Below are positions 8,783-17,067 of a stretch of DNA of 64,000 nucleotides, piece by piece. Every line of letters begins with the position of its first letter. The stretch's first letter is position 1. Source of the stretch: CAZVFX01 sp964626565 (lineage in GTDB: Bacteria; Myxococcota_A; UBA9042; CAIXZC01); assembly GCA_964626565.1 (NCBI GenBank), contig CAZVFX010000002.1:62001-126000 (forward strand), given 5' to 3'. Both the position numbers and the translations under genes were made by a program. The notes below the pieces were generated by a model. The model was not told the DNA's origin. It worked only from the letters and a program-made list of their open reading frames with translations, and did no database searches.

Positions 8783-9625
8783 TTATCTTCTGAGGCCTTT
8801 CAGTAGGGCAAGTTCCTGCTTGTAGCGGGCATCCCCTTCGGGGGTTTCCAGTGAGGCGGGGCAATCGGCAAAGCGGGGGTCGTTGACGAAGAACGAGAAT
8901 GGTTCGAGTCCAATGAAACCCTCGTCGAGCTGCTCGTGGCGGTCTCGCCGGCTGTCGAACTCCTTCTTGGAGTCGTTGAAGTGGAAAGCCAGCAGCCGGT
9001 CAAGGCCCACTACCCGGTCCAGTTCGGCCATAGTCTCGGCGTACTCTTCTTCAGTGCCGATGGGGTATCCCGCGGCGAATCCGTGGCAGGTGTCGAAACA
9101 TACCCCCAGTCGGCCGGGGTATTTCGACAAGCCGATAATGTCCCGAAGGTGGGAAAAACGGTATCCGAGGTTGGTTCCCTGGCCCGCAGTATTCTCCAGC
9201 AAAATCGTGACCGCGCTGTCGTCGCCCGCATCTTCGATAATCCTGTCGAGGCGACCGGCCACCAGTTCGATTCCCTTCTCCTCTCCTTCGCCTTTGTGAG
9301 AGCCGGGATGGAAGACCAGGTACTCAATCCCGACCTGGTCGGCCCGCTTAATCTCATCGAGGAAGGCGCTTACCGATTTCTCCTCCAGCGCCGGGTCCAC
9401 CGTGGCCAGGTTCACCAGGTAGGAGGCGTGGGCCATGTTGGGGCCAATTCCTGTCTCGCCCCGCAGGCGCTTGAACTCGGCCGCTTCTTCTTCGGGAATC
9501 GGTTTGGAGAACCAGCGGTTCTGGTTGCGGGTGAATATCTGCATGCACTCCGCATCCACCTCCACCGCGCGGGGGAAAGCCTTGCTGACTCCGCCCGCTG
9601 CCGAAATATGTGCCCCTAGTCGCAT
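8783..9625 (-). CDS. nfo: endonuclease IV (AP endonuclease)
   Basis: 280 residues, the usual length. It cleaves the backbone 5' of abasic sites in base-excision repair, in the cytoplasm. All nine metal-ligand positions of the tri-zinc site can be picked out: the His in MAHASY, the His in FHPGSH, the Glu in LLENTAG, Asp and His in CFDTCHGFA, the His in FHFNDSK, Asp and His in RRDRHEQ and the Glu in SLETPEG. The start overlaps the end of the upstream transglutaminase-like gene by 10 bases, so it is translated from the same message. About 180 bases with no visible gene separate it from the convergent lipoprotein. Confidence 0.95.
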   Translation of the reverse strand: MRLGAHISAAGGVSKAFPRAVEVDAECMQIFTRNQNRWFSKPIPEEEAAEFKRLRGETGIGPNMAHASYLVNLATVDPALEEKSVSAFLDEIKRADQVGIEYLVFHPGSHKGEGEEKGIELVAGRLDRIIEDAGDDSAVTILLENTAGQGTNLGYRFSHLRDIIGLSKYPGRLGVCFDTCHGFAAGYPIGTEEEYAETMAELDRVVGLDRLLAFHFNDSKKEFDSRRDRHEQLDEGFIGLEPFSFFVNDPRFADCPASLETPEGDARYKQELALLKGLRR

Positions 9626-11109
9626 TTTAACCCCGCAGTTTGATCGGCCGAGTATTCGACGTCCAGTAGTTCAATGGCGAGTTCTCCCATGTGTGCGGCC
9701 ATTTGCAGCCCCTGGTCGATATCGAAAACGACGTGGGTGGCGTCCACCGGGTGTATTCCCCAGGTGGGGTCGAACGCGGTCCATCCCTGTTCCGGCAGCC
9801 ACACTTCGACCCAGGCGTGGTATCCGAAAGATGCCGGGTCCCCCGACGCGAGCACCACACCGGAGATCTGCCTCGTCGGCAGCCCGGCGGCCCGGGCCAA
9901 CACCACCATCGCCTTGGAGAACTCGGTGCAGTCCCCTGTTTTTGCCTTGAGTATGTGGTCACCGGTGCCGCCGCCGGCGCCCAACGCGTATTTGAATTTC
10001 TTGTTCACCCAGTCGGAAATGGCGAGAGCTTTTTCCCCCGCGGTTTTTGCCTGCGCGGTTATCTCTTTGGCCTGGTTTACAAACTCATCGACATCACACG
10101 GCACGTCCGCGTTGCACGAGGAGTACGTCTTGTCAGCCGGGTCGAGTGCGGGTGCGGGGCACGCGACCACTTCCAGCACCACGTGTTTCTCTCCTTTTTC
10201 CACCACCTTCTGGCGCCGGTTGGCCGCCGGTTCCAGCGCTCTTGCTCCGGTGAGCTTGAGCTTCAGCCGTTTCACCAAGGCCACGCGCTTGTACTCAATC
10301 TTTCCATCCGCGGGGACGAAGCTGCTGGAATAGAGGTCCAACAGCGCAACGTCCATGCGTTGGGCCGCATCTTTGTCTTCCAGTACGATGCGCAGATTGG
10401 GTCCCAGCGAGCCTTCCAGTACCAGCCCATCGGCAGTGACCAGCGCGTCCAGATTCAGCCCCTGCTCATCTTCAACCAACAGTTTGTAGATGGTCTGGGG
10501 TTTCCCCATGACCGATTTGTCCTCCCTGGTCTTCATGGTGATGCGCTGCCAGCGCCTCTTGCCTGTGAGTTCATCGAAGGTGTGGGAGTTGATGACGTCG
10601 CCCGTCTTCATTCTGGCCAGGGGGGACCAGGGGATAGTGCACTTCAGGTTGTCGGTGTCTGCGGGGACCTCCATGGTGCGGCTCTGCTCCCCGGTTTCAA
10701 TGCGATACTTCAGTATTTCACCTTCCTTTTTCCCTTCGACCGTGACGATTTTGCCGTCATCGTCCCGCGTGGACGTGTAGGTGACGATGCCGAAAGGCGG
10801 CCGGGCGGAGAAGCAGCCGTACTCTTCCATGGTGATTTTGCTTGTTACGCCCAGGAACGCCATCTGGAGGAAGAACTCGATTCTGTTGCAGTACAGGCCA
10901 TCCTGTTTGGACCACGCATCCCGTTGCCAGCCTACCTTCTTGCCCATGACGTAGATGCCGTACCAGTGTTGGCCGATTTGGGCATCGGCCATGTCGGTCA
11001 ACTCTTCGTCGGTGGGGGTTATCTCTTCGGCCGCGGCCTGGCGGCACGGAAGTGCGAGAAGCAGCGTCAGCAGCAATAACCGCCCCGGCAACCGGCGTAA
11101 GCTCAGCAT
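9616..11109 (-). CDS. exported transglutaminase-like cysteine protein
   Basis: 497 residues with a signal peptide (MLSLRRLPGRLLLLTLLLAL, cleavage near QAAAEE) and a strong ribosome site AAGGAGGA. The C-terminal domain (about 350-480) is a transglutaminase-like papain fold: catalytic Cys in KTGDCTEFSKAMV, His in GYHAWVEVWLP and Asp in WTAFDPTWG, with the usual spacing. The N-terminal 300 residues are beta-rich with no recognised domain, a layout seen in many deltaproteobacterial periplasmic transglutaminase-core proteins. Such enzymes cut or cross-link peptides; the substrate cannot be read here. It is first in a two-gene unit with endonuclease IV. Confidence 0.85.
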   Translation of the reverse strand: MLSLRRLPGRLLLLTLLLALPCRQAAAEEITPTDEELTDMADAQIGQHWYGIYVMGKKVGWQRDAWSKQDGLYCNRIEFFLQMAFLGVTSKITMEEYGCFSARPPFGIVTYTSTRDDDGKIVTVEGKKEGEILKYRIETGEQSRTMEVPADTDNLKCTIPWSPLARMKTGDVINSHTFDELTGKRRWQRITMKTREDKSVMGKPQTIYKLLVEDEQGLNLDALVTADGLVLEGSLGPNLRIVLEDKDAAQRMDVALLDLYSSSFVPADGKIEYKRVALVKRLKLKLTGARALEPAANRRQKVVEKGEKHVVLEVVACPAPALDPADKTYSSCNADVPCDVDEFVNQAKEITAQAKTAGEKALAISDWVNKKFKYALGAGGGTGDHILKAKTGDCTEFSKAMVVLARAAGLPTRQISGVVLASGDPASFGYHAWVEVWLPEQGWTAFDPTWGIHPVDATHVVFDIDQGLQMAAHMGELAIELLDVEYSADQTAGLKCD

Positions 11110-11132
11110 GGGTCTTCCTCCTTGCTCACCAA

Positions 11133-11161
11133 ATGCTAGGCAATAAACTGAAGGCTTTCAA
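11133..11161 (-). promoter_or_regulatory. promoter of transglutaminase-like/nfo unit
   Basis: On the minus strand TTGAAA (11156-11161) and TAGCAT (11133-11138) are 17 bases apart, 24 bases before the ATG. It lies back to back with the promoter of the kor operon. Confidence 0.45.
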
Positions 11162-11200
11162 GCAAGTAAGTTATTATCAACCTCTTTTTCTAAAATCATG

Positions 11201-11228
11201 TTGACTTTCAGTCGGGAGAAGGTAAACA
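11201..11228 (+). promoter_or_regulatory. promoter of the kor operon
   Basis: TTGACT (11201-11206), 16-base spacer, TAAACA (11223-11228). The predicted start near 11235 leaves a leader of about 20 bases that contains the GGGAGGTGG ribosome site at 11241-11249. Confidence 0.5.
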
Positions 11229-11256
11229 TTTATTCAGTTTGGTGGGAGGTGGACCG

Positions 11257-11478
11257 ATGCCTGGAAAGGCAAAGGAAATCCGGGTTGATCAAATACGATG
11301 CAAGGGCTGCAACATTTGCGTTGAGTTTTGCCCGCACGGGGTGCTTGAGCTGGTCGAAGGCAAGGCCGTGCCGGTCGCGTTGGAGCTTTGCAACTTGTGC
11401 AACCTGTGTGATTTGAGATGTCCCGATTTCGCCATTACAGTGTTCCCCATTGATGAGAAGCAGAGCGCAGCCGGCTGA
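11257..11478 (+). CDS. korD: 2-oxoacid:ferredoxin oxidoreductase, delta (ferredoxin) subunit
   Basis: 73 residues from the ATG at 11257, 7 bases behind GGGAGGTGG. Two complete 4Fe-4S motifs are present, CKGCNICVEFCP and CNLCNLCDLRCP, as in the delta subunit of four-subunit 2-oxoglutarate or branched 2-oxoacid ferredoxin oxidoreductases. It passes electrons from the catalytic subunits to free ferredoxin. It is the first gene of a delta-alpha-beta-gamma operon; the alpha start lies 13 bases after its stop. The exact 2-oxoacid cannot be settled from this subunit. Confidence 0.9.
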   Translation: MPGKAKEIRVDQIRCKGCNICVEFCPHGVLELVEGKAVPVALELCNLCNLCDLRCPDFAITVFPIDEKQSAAG

Positions 11479-11491
11479 CGCAGGAGTGCGG

Positions 11492-12637
11492 ATGGACACC
11501 GAGCCCCAACCCGGGCCTCGACTTCTTACGGGCAACGAAGCGGTGGCCTATGCAGCGGTAGAGGCCGGGGTCACTTTCTTTGCCGGATACCCGATTACCC
11601 CTTCCAGTGAGATAGCCGAAACACTGGCGGTCCTTTTGCCCGCGCACGACCGCATTTTTATCCAGATGGAGGATGAGATTGCGGCGATGGGTGCCGTCAT
11701 CGGTGCGGCTCTGGCGGGCGCCAAGGCGCTGACCGCCACCAGCGGCCCCGGATTTTCGCTCAAGCAGGAGGCGATCGGGTACGCTTGCGAGACGGAGGTA
11801 CCCTGCGTAATTGCCAATGTTATGCGCGGCGGTCCCAGCACCGGCATGCCCACGCTGCCTGCGCAGGGCGATGTCATGCAGGCGCGCTGGGGGACTCACG
11901 GTGATCACCCGGCCATAGCTCTTTGCCCGGAGCGGGTTTCGGAAGCCTACGAGTTGACCTTGAGGGCGTTCGACTATGCGGAGCGTTTGCGGACGCCGGT
12001 CATCCTCCTTCTTGATGAGATTGTGGGGCACGTCACCGAGAAGGTGATGTTGCCGTTGCCGGAGAAAGTCGACGTGTCGTCCAATCGGGAGACGTCGCTT
12101 ACTCCGGAAGAGTACAAGCCTTACCGATTTGCCGGTGATTTTCCACCCCCGCTGGTACCTTTCGGCCGGGGCTACAGATTCCACGTCACCGGCTTGTTGC
12201 ATGATGAAACCGGTTTTCCCACCAACGACTCTGAGCAGGGGGCGCGGGTACAGCACTGGCTCAACGGCAAGGTGGACCAGAACCGGGATATGCTGGTGGA
12301 TTACGAAGAAGTCGAGACCGAAGATGCGGAGATCCTGGTCTTTGCCTACGGGGCGTGCTCGAGGAGTGCGAAGGGCGCGTTGCGCGAGGCTCGCCGGGTC
12401 GGTCTAAAGGCCGGCCTCTTCAGGCCCCGCACCATCTGGCCGTTTCCCGACGTGGAGTTGCGGGCGGCTGCCAAAGGGGTACGGGCGGTTCTGGTAGTTG
12501 AGATGAATCTGGGGCAGTTGAGCCTGGAAGTGGAGCGCACTCTGGCCGAGAGCGTCGAAATCCGCTGTCTCCACAAAGTGGGGGGCGAGCCGATCCTCCC
12601 CGAAGAGATTCTCGAGGCGCTCAAGGAGTTCACGTAG
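11492..12637 (+). CDS. korA: 2-oxoacid:ferredoxin oxidoreductase, alpha subunit
   Basis: 381 residues; the ATG at 11492 is preceded by AGGAG and is preferred to an in-frame ATG at 11450 inside korD. The N-terminal pyrimidine-binding fold shows GYPITPSSEIAE and ATSGPGFSLKQE, with RGGPSTGMPT, all characteristic of KorA-type subunits that complete the thiamine pyrophosphate site formed with the beta subunit. The C-terminal domain about 270-380 matches domain II. The complex oxidatively decarboxylates a 2-oxoacid (2-oxoglutarate most likely) to its acyl-CoA, reducing ferredoxin; it is oxygen-sensitive and typical of anaerobes. Its stop overlaps the beta-subunit start by one base. Confidence 0.93.
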   Translation: MDTEPQPGPRLLTGNEAVAYAAVEAGVTFFAGYPITPSSEIAETLAVLLPAHDRIFIQMEDEIAAMGAVIGAALAGAKALTATSGPGFSLKQEAIGYACETEVPCVIANVMRGGPSTGMPTLPAQGDVMQARWGTHGDHPAIALCPERVSEAYELTLRAFDYAERLRTPVILLLDEIVGHVTEKVMLPLPEKVDVSSNRETSLTPEEYKPYRFAGDFPPPLVPFGRGYRFHVTGLLHDETGFPTNDSEQGARVQHWLNGKVDQNRDMLVDYEEVETEDAEILVFAYGACSRSAKGALREARRVGLKAGLFRPRTIWPFPDVELRAAAKGVRAVLVVEMNLGQLSLEVERTLAESVEIRCLHKVGGEPILPEEILEALKEFT

Positions 12638-13461
12638 TGAAAGCGGTAGATTACGACAAATACCTAAGGTCGGATCATATCCCGCACATCTGGTGCCCGG
12701 GGTGCGGCAACGGGATCGTAATGAAGGCGATGGTCCGGGTCTTTGACACCCTCGGGTGGGACAACGACGATATCGTCGCGGTGTCCGGCATCGGCTGCTC
12801 CGGGCGTACTTCAGGCTATTTTGATTGCAACACCTTGCATACGACCCACGGCCGGGCGCTTACGTTTGCGTCGGGAATCAAGCTGGCCAACCCGGCCCTC
12901 AATCTGGTGGTGGTAACCGGGGACGGGGATGGAATCGCAATTGGCGGCAACCACCTGATTCACGCAGCTCGCCGGAACTTGGATTTGAACATCGTGTTGT
13001 TCAACAACTATATCTACGGCATGACGGGCGGGCAGGCGAGCCCGACCACTCCCCTGGGCTGTAAGGCAACCACGACACCCTACGGCAGCTATGAGCATCC
13101 CTTCGATATCGCCGGGGTAGTCGCCGCGGCCGGTGGCCAATTTGTGGCCCGCAGCACGGTTTATCACGCGGTGCAACTCGAAAAGCTCCTGCTCAAGGCT
13201 TTTTCGAAGAAGGGGTTCTCTTTCGTCGAAGTCATGACACCTTGCCCCACTGCATTCGGGCGCAAAAACAAGCTGAAGACTGCGGTGGACATGATGCACG
13301 ACCTGAAGTCCCGCTCCATTCCGGTGGCGAAGGCGAGGAAGATGGAGGAGGAGGAGTTGGAGGACCGGGTAGTTACCGGGATTCTGGTCGATCGCAACAA
13401 AATAGAGTATGGTGAGTTGTACCAGCGGTTCGTTGAGCGAGTGACAGGAGCCAAAGTATGA
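12637..13461 (+). CDS. korB: 2-oxoacid:ferredoxin oxidoreductase, beta (TPP) subunit
   Basis: 274 residues, GTG start sharing a base with the korA stop (TAGTG). Thiamine-pyrophosphate motif GDGDGIAIGGNHL with the downstream NN (FNNYIYGMTGGQ) that closes the metal site; Fe-S ligand cysteines in WCPGCGNG and GIGCSGRT plus a later CPT. The sequence SPTTPLG is typical of the 2-oxoglutarate and 2-oxoacid class rather than pyruvate-only enzymes. It catalyses the decarboxylation step with KorA. The end overlaps korC by the ATGA arrangement, implying coupled translation. Confidence 0.94.
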   Translation: MKAVDYDKYLRSDHIPHIWCPGCGNGIVMKAMVRVFDTLGWDNDDIVAVSGIGCSGRTSGYFDCNTLHTTHGRALTFASGIKLANPALNLVVVTGDGDGIAIGGNHLIHAARRNLDLNIVLFNNYIYGMTGGQASPTTPLGCKATTTPYGSYEHPFDIAGVVAAAGGQFVARSTVYHAVQLEKLLLKAFSKKGFSFVEVMTPCPTAFGRKNKLKTAVDMMHDLKSRSIPVAKARKMEEEELEDRVVTGILVDRNKIEYGELYQRFVERVTGAKV

Positions 13462-14006
13462 GCCCCAGGTATGAAGCGAGATTGAGCGGCTCCGGCGGTC
13501 AAGGTTTGATCCTGGCAGGCAAGATCCTGGCAGAGGCCGCCGCCATCTACGAAAACAAAAACGCCACTCAGAGTCAGTCCTATGGTCCTGAGGCCAGGGG
13601 AGGCGCCAGCAAGTCCGAGGTGATTATCTCGGACGGGGACATCGATTTCCCCAAGGCAACCAGGCTGGACGTCCTGCTTTGTCTGACCCAGGAAGCGTGC
13701 GACAAGTACGTCGCCGACCTGAAAGAGGACGGGTTGCTGATTGCCGACAGCAGGGCTGTGCGGACGTTGCCGGAGGGTGCTTACGGTGTTATCGCAGTGC
13801 CCATCGTCGAATTGGCTGAGACCGAGATCGGACGCTCCATGACGGCTAACATGATTGCCCTGGGTATTATTGTCGGCGCCACCGGGGTTGTGGAAACCAG
13901 GTCTGTGGAGATGGCCATTTCCGCCCGGGTTCCCCGGGGCAGCGAGGAGTTGAACCTCAAGGCATTCCATCTCGGGCTGGATACTGCCGGAAACAACTCC
14001 GGGTAG
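13458..14006 (+). CDS. korC: 2-oxoacid:ferredoxin oxidoreductase, gamma subunit
   Basis: 182 residues, starting within the korB stop (ATGA). The N-terminal glycine-rich signature SGSGGQGLILAGKIL and QSYGPEARGG are those of the gamma domain, which binds coenzyme A in this enzyme class. The length matches the family. It completes the four-subunit enzyme encoded from 11257. Only two bases separate its stop from the GTG of the following nucleotidyltransferase-like gene, so that gene must belong to the same transcript. Confidence 0.93.
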   Translation: MSPRYEARLSGSGGQGLILAGKILAEAAAIYENKNATQSQSYGPEARGGASKSEVIISDGDIDFPKATRLDVLLCLTQEACDKYVADLKEDGLLIADSRAVRTLPEGAYGVIAVPIVELAETEIGRSMTANMIALGIIVGATGVVETRSVEMAISARVPRGSEELNLKAFHLGLDTAGNNSG

Positions 14007-14008
14007 AC

Positions 14009-16948
14009 GTGGAAGAAGCTTATTCAAGACTGAGCCAGCGGGTTTCCCGGCTGGGGCGGCATTTCGAAAGATTCCTTCTAACCGTTGCATCAAATCTCGC
14101 CGACCTCATTGAATGCCTTGAACGTCAGGCGATGTATGATGAAGTGGAACTGTGGTCTGTGGCGTCTTCTCCCGGGGAGCAGATGCAGGCGATTCGTTCC
14201 ATCGGTGAGGATGAGAAGCAGAAGCTTGACTTCATGGCAACCTTCTACTCCCTGCAGTTTCTGCATATGAACCTCTCGGCGGTGGACCGCCTTGAGCTCG
14301 AACTGTCCGACGTCAACCGTCGGGCAGAGGCATACACCACATTCATAGAATCCCAGGCCAGCAACTACCAGCGCCTCAACGCGGTTTACATTGACAATCT
14401 CATGGAGTTGTTCCTCGGGGACGCCCCCTGCCCGGAGTATGCCTTGTGCAACGTGGGCACCCGGTCTGACCAGGACGACGTCGATGTCATGGCGGTGGAT
14501 TCCGGTGCGGAAGGGGTAGAGAACCTGAACCGGGCGCTGGGGCGGGTAGTGGCGGAGTTTTTCAAGCGGGCGGGGAGGCTGCACTTCTATATTGCCGAAT
14601 CGGTGGGGCTTTCCGGCTACACTTCGACGGTTGAAGAGTACGCTCGGATGTTGAAGGACGACATCACCAACTTTGTCATGATTTCCGAGCTTCTCTCGGG
14701 CGAGCCGATGGTGGGCAGTTGGAACCTCTTCTCCGGGTTTCGAAAAGGGGTAATCGATCGTTTTTACGGGCGGCAGCCGCGCTGGTGGCGTTTCCGCCAG
14801 GGGTTCCTGCGGGGCCTCCTGGGCGAGCTGCACTCGTTGCTGGGAACCGACGTCAATCCGGCTCGAATCGACTTCAAGCTGGATGCCCTGCGCCTGGCGA
14901 AAGGTATCGGCCTGGCCGCGAAAGTCATCCACGACATCCAGGAGCCCCAGCCCATGCCCGTTCTGCTGGAACTGGGCAGTTCCCGGGGTAAGCGCGCAGC
15001 CGACTATCGTATCCTGGGCGAGAACCTCATGTTTATCGAGGTCTTCAGGCTCCTCTACCACATGTTCGGGGTCCAGGAAGAGACCTTGGAACTGGAAGAG
15101 GAAGATGAGGCCTTCGAAGAGGTGGCTCTGCTCATGGGCTTCGAGGAGCGGGGCGGCGTGTCCCCTGTCCACCACCTGGTGGTACGCTATTTCGAGTCTG
15201 TGGAGCAGATCCGAAGCGCTTCCCGCCGCATAATGGAGGATCTCGGCCATCACGTAAAAGCTCAGTCCCGGTACTCGTTCGCCAAGAAGACAGGGAAGAA
15301 GACTCGTAACGTGGCTTCCGAGCTTGCCGCCTCCATTCGGACGTTCAGTGGCCACTTGTTTTTTGAGGATGTGCTGGCGTCATTGAAGGAAGGGGGAGGA
15401 GAACTGGCCGAGCTGCTGGTGAGCGACGCGGAGAAGCTCAAGGGGAAGCGCAGAGAAGAGGTAATCGACAGCTACATGGCGTTTGCGGACAGCGACCCGA
15501 ACACCTTGTTCGAGTTGATGCTCATCATTCGCAATGTTGATAATGAGCCGGCCACCCGGTTGTTCAATACGATGGTCGATCGGTTCCTGGCGAAGGGCGA
15601 GATAGGCGATGGCATTGTGGCGCTGGTGGTCGGCGTTTTCAGTCACAATCCCCGTCTTTTCAACCGCTTGCTCAAGGCGCTCTCTTTGGCTCAACGTTTG
15701 CGCCTGGAGGAAGTTCTTTCGCATGACACCTGGGATGAAGACCTCCAGTTGGAATTGAGGCGACTTCGAAAGTACATCTGGTTGCGCACCGCGGGCAGCG
15801 AGAGTTATCGGAGGGTCTTCCGGCGTGTCACCGAGAAGAATCCTCAGTTCATACGTCACCTCGGGAACGTCGATCGGCTGCGCAGATATGCGTCGGGTTT
15901 TCTCGCACTGCCTGAAAACGGCCATGACGAGGAGGATGCCAGGCAGGCGTTGGCGGACTACTATGATCTGGCCAACCTGGCATGCTCAATAGAGGCGCTC
16001 AACGGCGGTTCCCTGGAGGCCTACACCACCGCGTTTATCGAGTTGTCGGACAGGTACATGTCCTCCCTCCATTCTCTGTGCCGCCGGAAGGCGGTGCGAA
16101 GGACCGGCACCCGCGTCGAAACCCGAGACCTGTTCACGGTGTTCGCCACCGGTGGCTACGGAAGGGGAGAGGCGTTTGGTGATGACTACGACCTGATAAT
16201 GGTGCTCAATTCCGACGACCCGGAGATCTTCGCTTTTTCGAAAAAGGTATGCACCTACCTGCACCGATCGTTGGTGCAGCGTGGGGTCATCCCCCAATAC
16301 CGTTTTGCAGATCACTTTGGCGAATTCGTGGTTCGTTTCTCACAACTGAGAGAGTGGTTCGAGTCGGGCCAGGCTGATGTGGTGGACCGGACGCAGCTCA
16401 TGTCCGCGCGCATGGTAGTTGGAAGTTCGCGGATGCTGGGCCGCATACAGCAGGAGATAGTCGCGCGTCACATCTGCGACAAGGCCAAGGAATTCTGCCT
16501 TGAACTGGCTGAGGAGATGGATGACCGGCTGCGGTGTGCGGCGTCGGTGGAGCCGGGCTATCTAAACATCAAGGAGTGTGCCGGCGGCTTGCGCGACATC
16601 GAGTACCTTATTCTCATGATGAAGGCGAATTTCAGGGTGCTCGAGCCGGTGAGTCAGCACCTGTTCAGGATGATGCCCGTGCTGAACGAGCAGCACAGGG
16701 GGGAGATCGCTACTTTGGAGGTTTGCCATCAGGAGCTCCGCCGCGTGCGGGACCTCTATCGATTGGCCGTGGCCGCCGAAGACGCCATCAACCTCGAAGA
16801 GTTGGGTCCCGTGGCCTTGATCATGGGCTATGTTGATGAGGCCGGCAACGGTGACACCGCTGCTCTCATCGATGCTGTCAACGGTCGGCTGGAACTGGTC
16901 AGCGAGGCTGCCGAGACCATAATCTCGGCGTTGACCGAGGCGACCTGA
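14009..16948 (+). CDS. GlnD/GlnE-like protein with two nucleotidyltransferase cores
   Basis: 979 residues from GTG 14009, two bases after korC. The C-terminal part has a nucleotidyltransferase core, GGYGRGEAFGDDYDL (715-729), matching the GG-x-GRxE...DxD pattern of GlnD, followed by GGLRDIEYLI (859-868), which matches the GG(I/L)R(D/E)IEF signature of GlnD/GlnE-type enzymes. A second, shorter core GTRSDQDDVDV (150-160) sits in the N-terminal third. Between them are long helical regions (380-700). I infer a protein-modifying uridylyl- or adenylyltransferase acting on a nitrogen or carbon regulator; it is not a normal GlnE (no paired full-length domains) nor GlnD (no HD or ACT domain seen). The kor linkage suggests control tied to 2-oxoglutarate. 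Confidence 0.75.
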   Translation: MEEAYSRLSQRVSRLGRHFERFLLTVASNLADLIECLERQAMYDEVELWSVASSPGEQMQAIRSIGEDEKQKLDFMATFYSLQFLHMNLSAVDRLELELSDVNRRAEAYTTFIESQASNYQRLNAVYIDNLMELFLGDAPCPEYALCNVGTRSDQDDVDVMAVDSGAEGVENLNRALGRVVAEFFKRAGRLHFYIAESVGLSGYTSTVEEYARMLKDDITNFVMISELLSGEPMVGSWNLFSGFRKGVIDRFYGRQPRWWRFRQGFLRGLLGELHSLLGTDVNPARIDFKLDALRLAKGIGLAAKVIHDIQEPQPMPVLLELGSSRGKRAADYRILGENLMFIEVFRLLYHMFGVQEETLELEEEDEAFEEVALLMGFEERGGVSPVHHLVVRYFESVEQIRSASRRIMEDLGHHVKAQSRYSFAKKTGKKTRNVASELAASIRTFSGHLFFEDVLASLKEGGGELAELLVSDAEKLKGKRREEVIDSYMAFADSDPNTLFELMLIIRNVDNEPATRLFNTMVDRFLAKGEIGDGIVALVVGVFSHNPRLFNRLLKALSLAQRLRLEEVLSHDTWDEDLQLELRRLRKYIWLRTAGSESYRRVFRRVTEKNPQFIRHLGNVDRLRRYASGFLALPENGHDEEDARQALADYYDLANLACSIEALNGGSLEAYTTAFIELSDRYMSSLHSLCRRKAVRRTGTRVETRDLFTVFATGGYGRGEAFGDDYDLIMVLNSDDPEIFAFSKKVCTYLHRSLVQRGVIPQYRFADHFGEFVVRFSQLREWFESGQADVVDRTQLMSARMVVGSSRMLGRIQQEIVARHICDKAKEFCLELAEEMDDRLRCAASVEPGYLNIKECAGGLRDIEYLILMMKANFRVLEPVSQHLFRMMPVLNEQHRGEIATLEVCHQELRRVRDLYRLAVAAEDAINLEELGPVALIMGYVDEAGNGDTAALIDAVNGRLELVSEAAETIISALTEAT

Positions 16949-17067
16949 CACCCTGTTTTCCCTTGCTTCACCCATACCATCATGGCATTGTTAATTGTGG
17001 GGAAAACTCATCGCTGTAGTCTAGGCTCCGCCAGGAGCAGGGGGCTCGGGGAAGGAGGACAGGCGCC

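Noticed and set aside
13164..14093. 309-codon antisense frame over korB/korC
   Set aside because: The kor genes are unambiguous and coupled; the antisense translation lacks known motifs.
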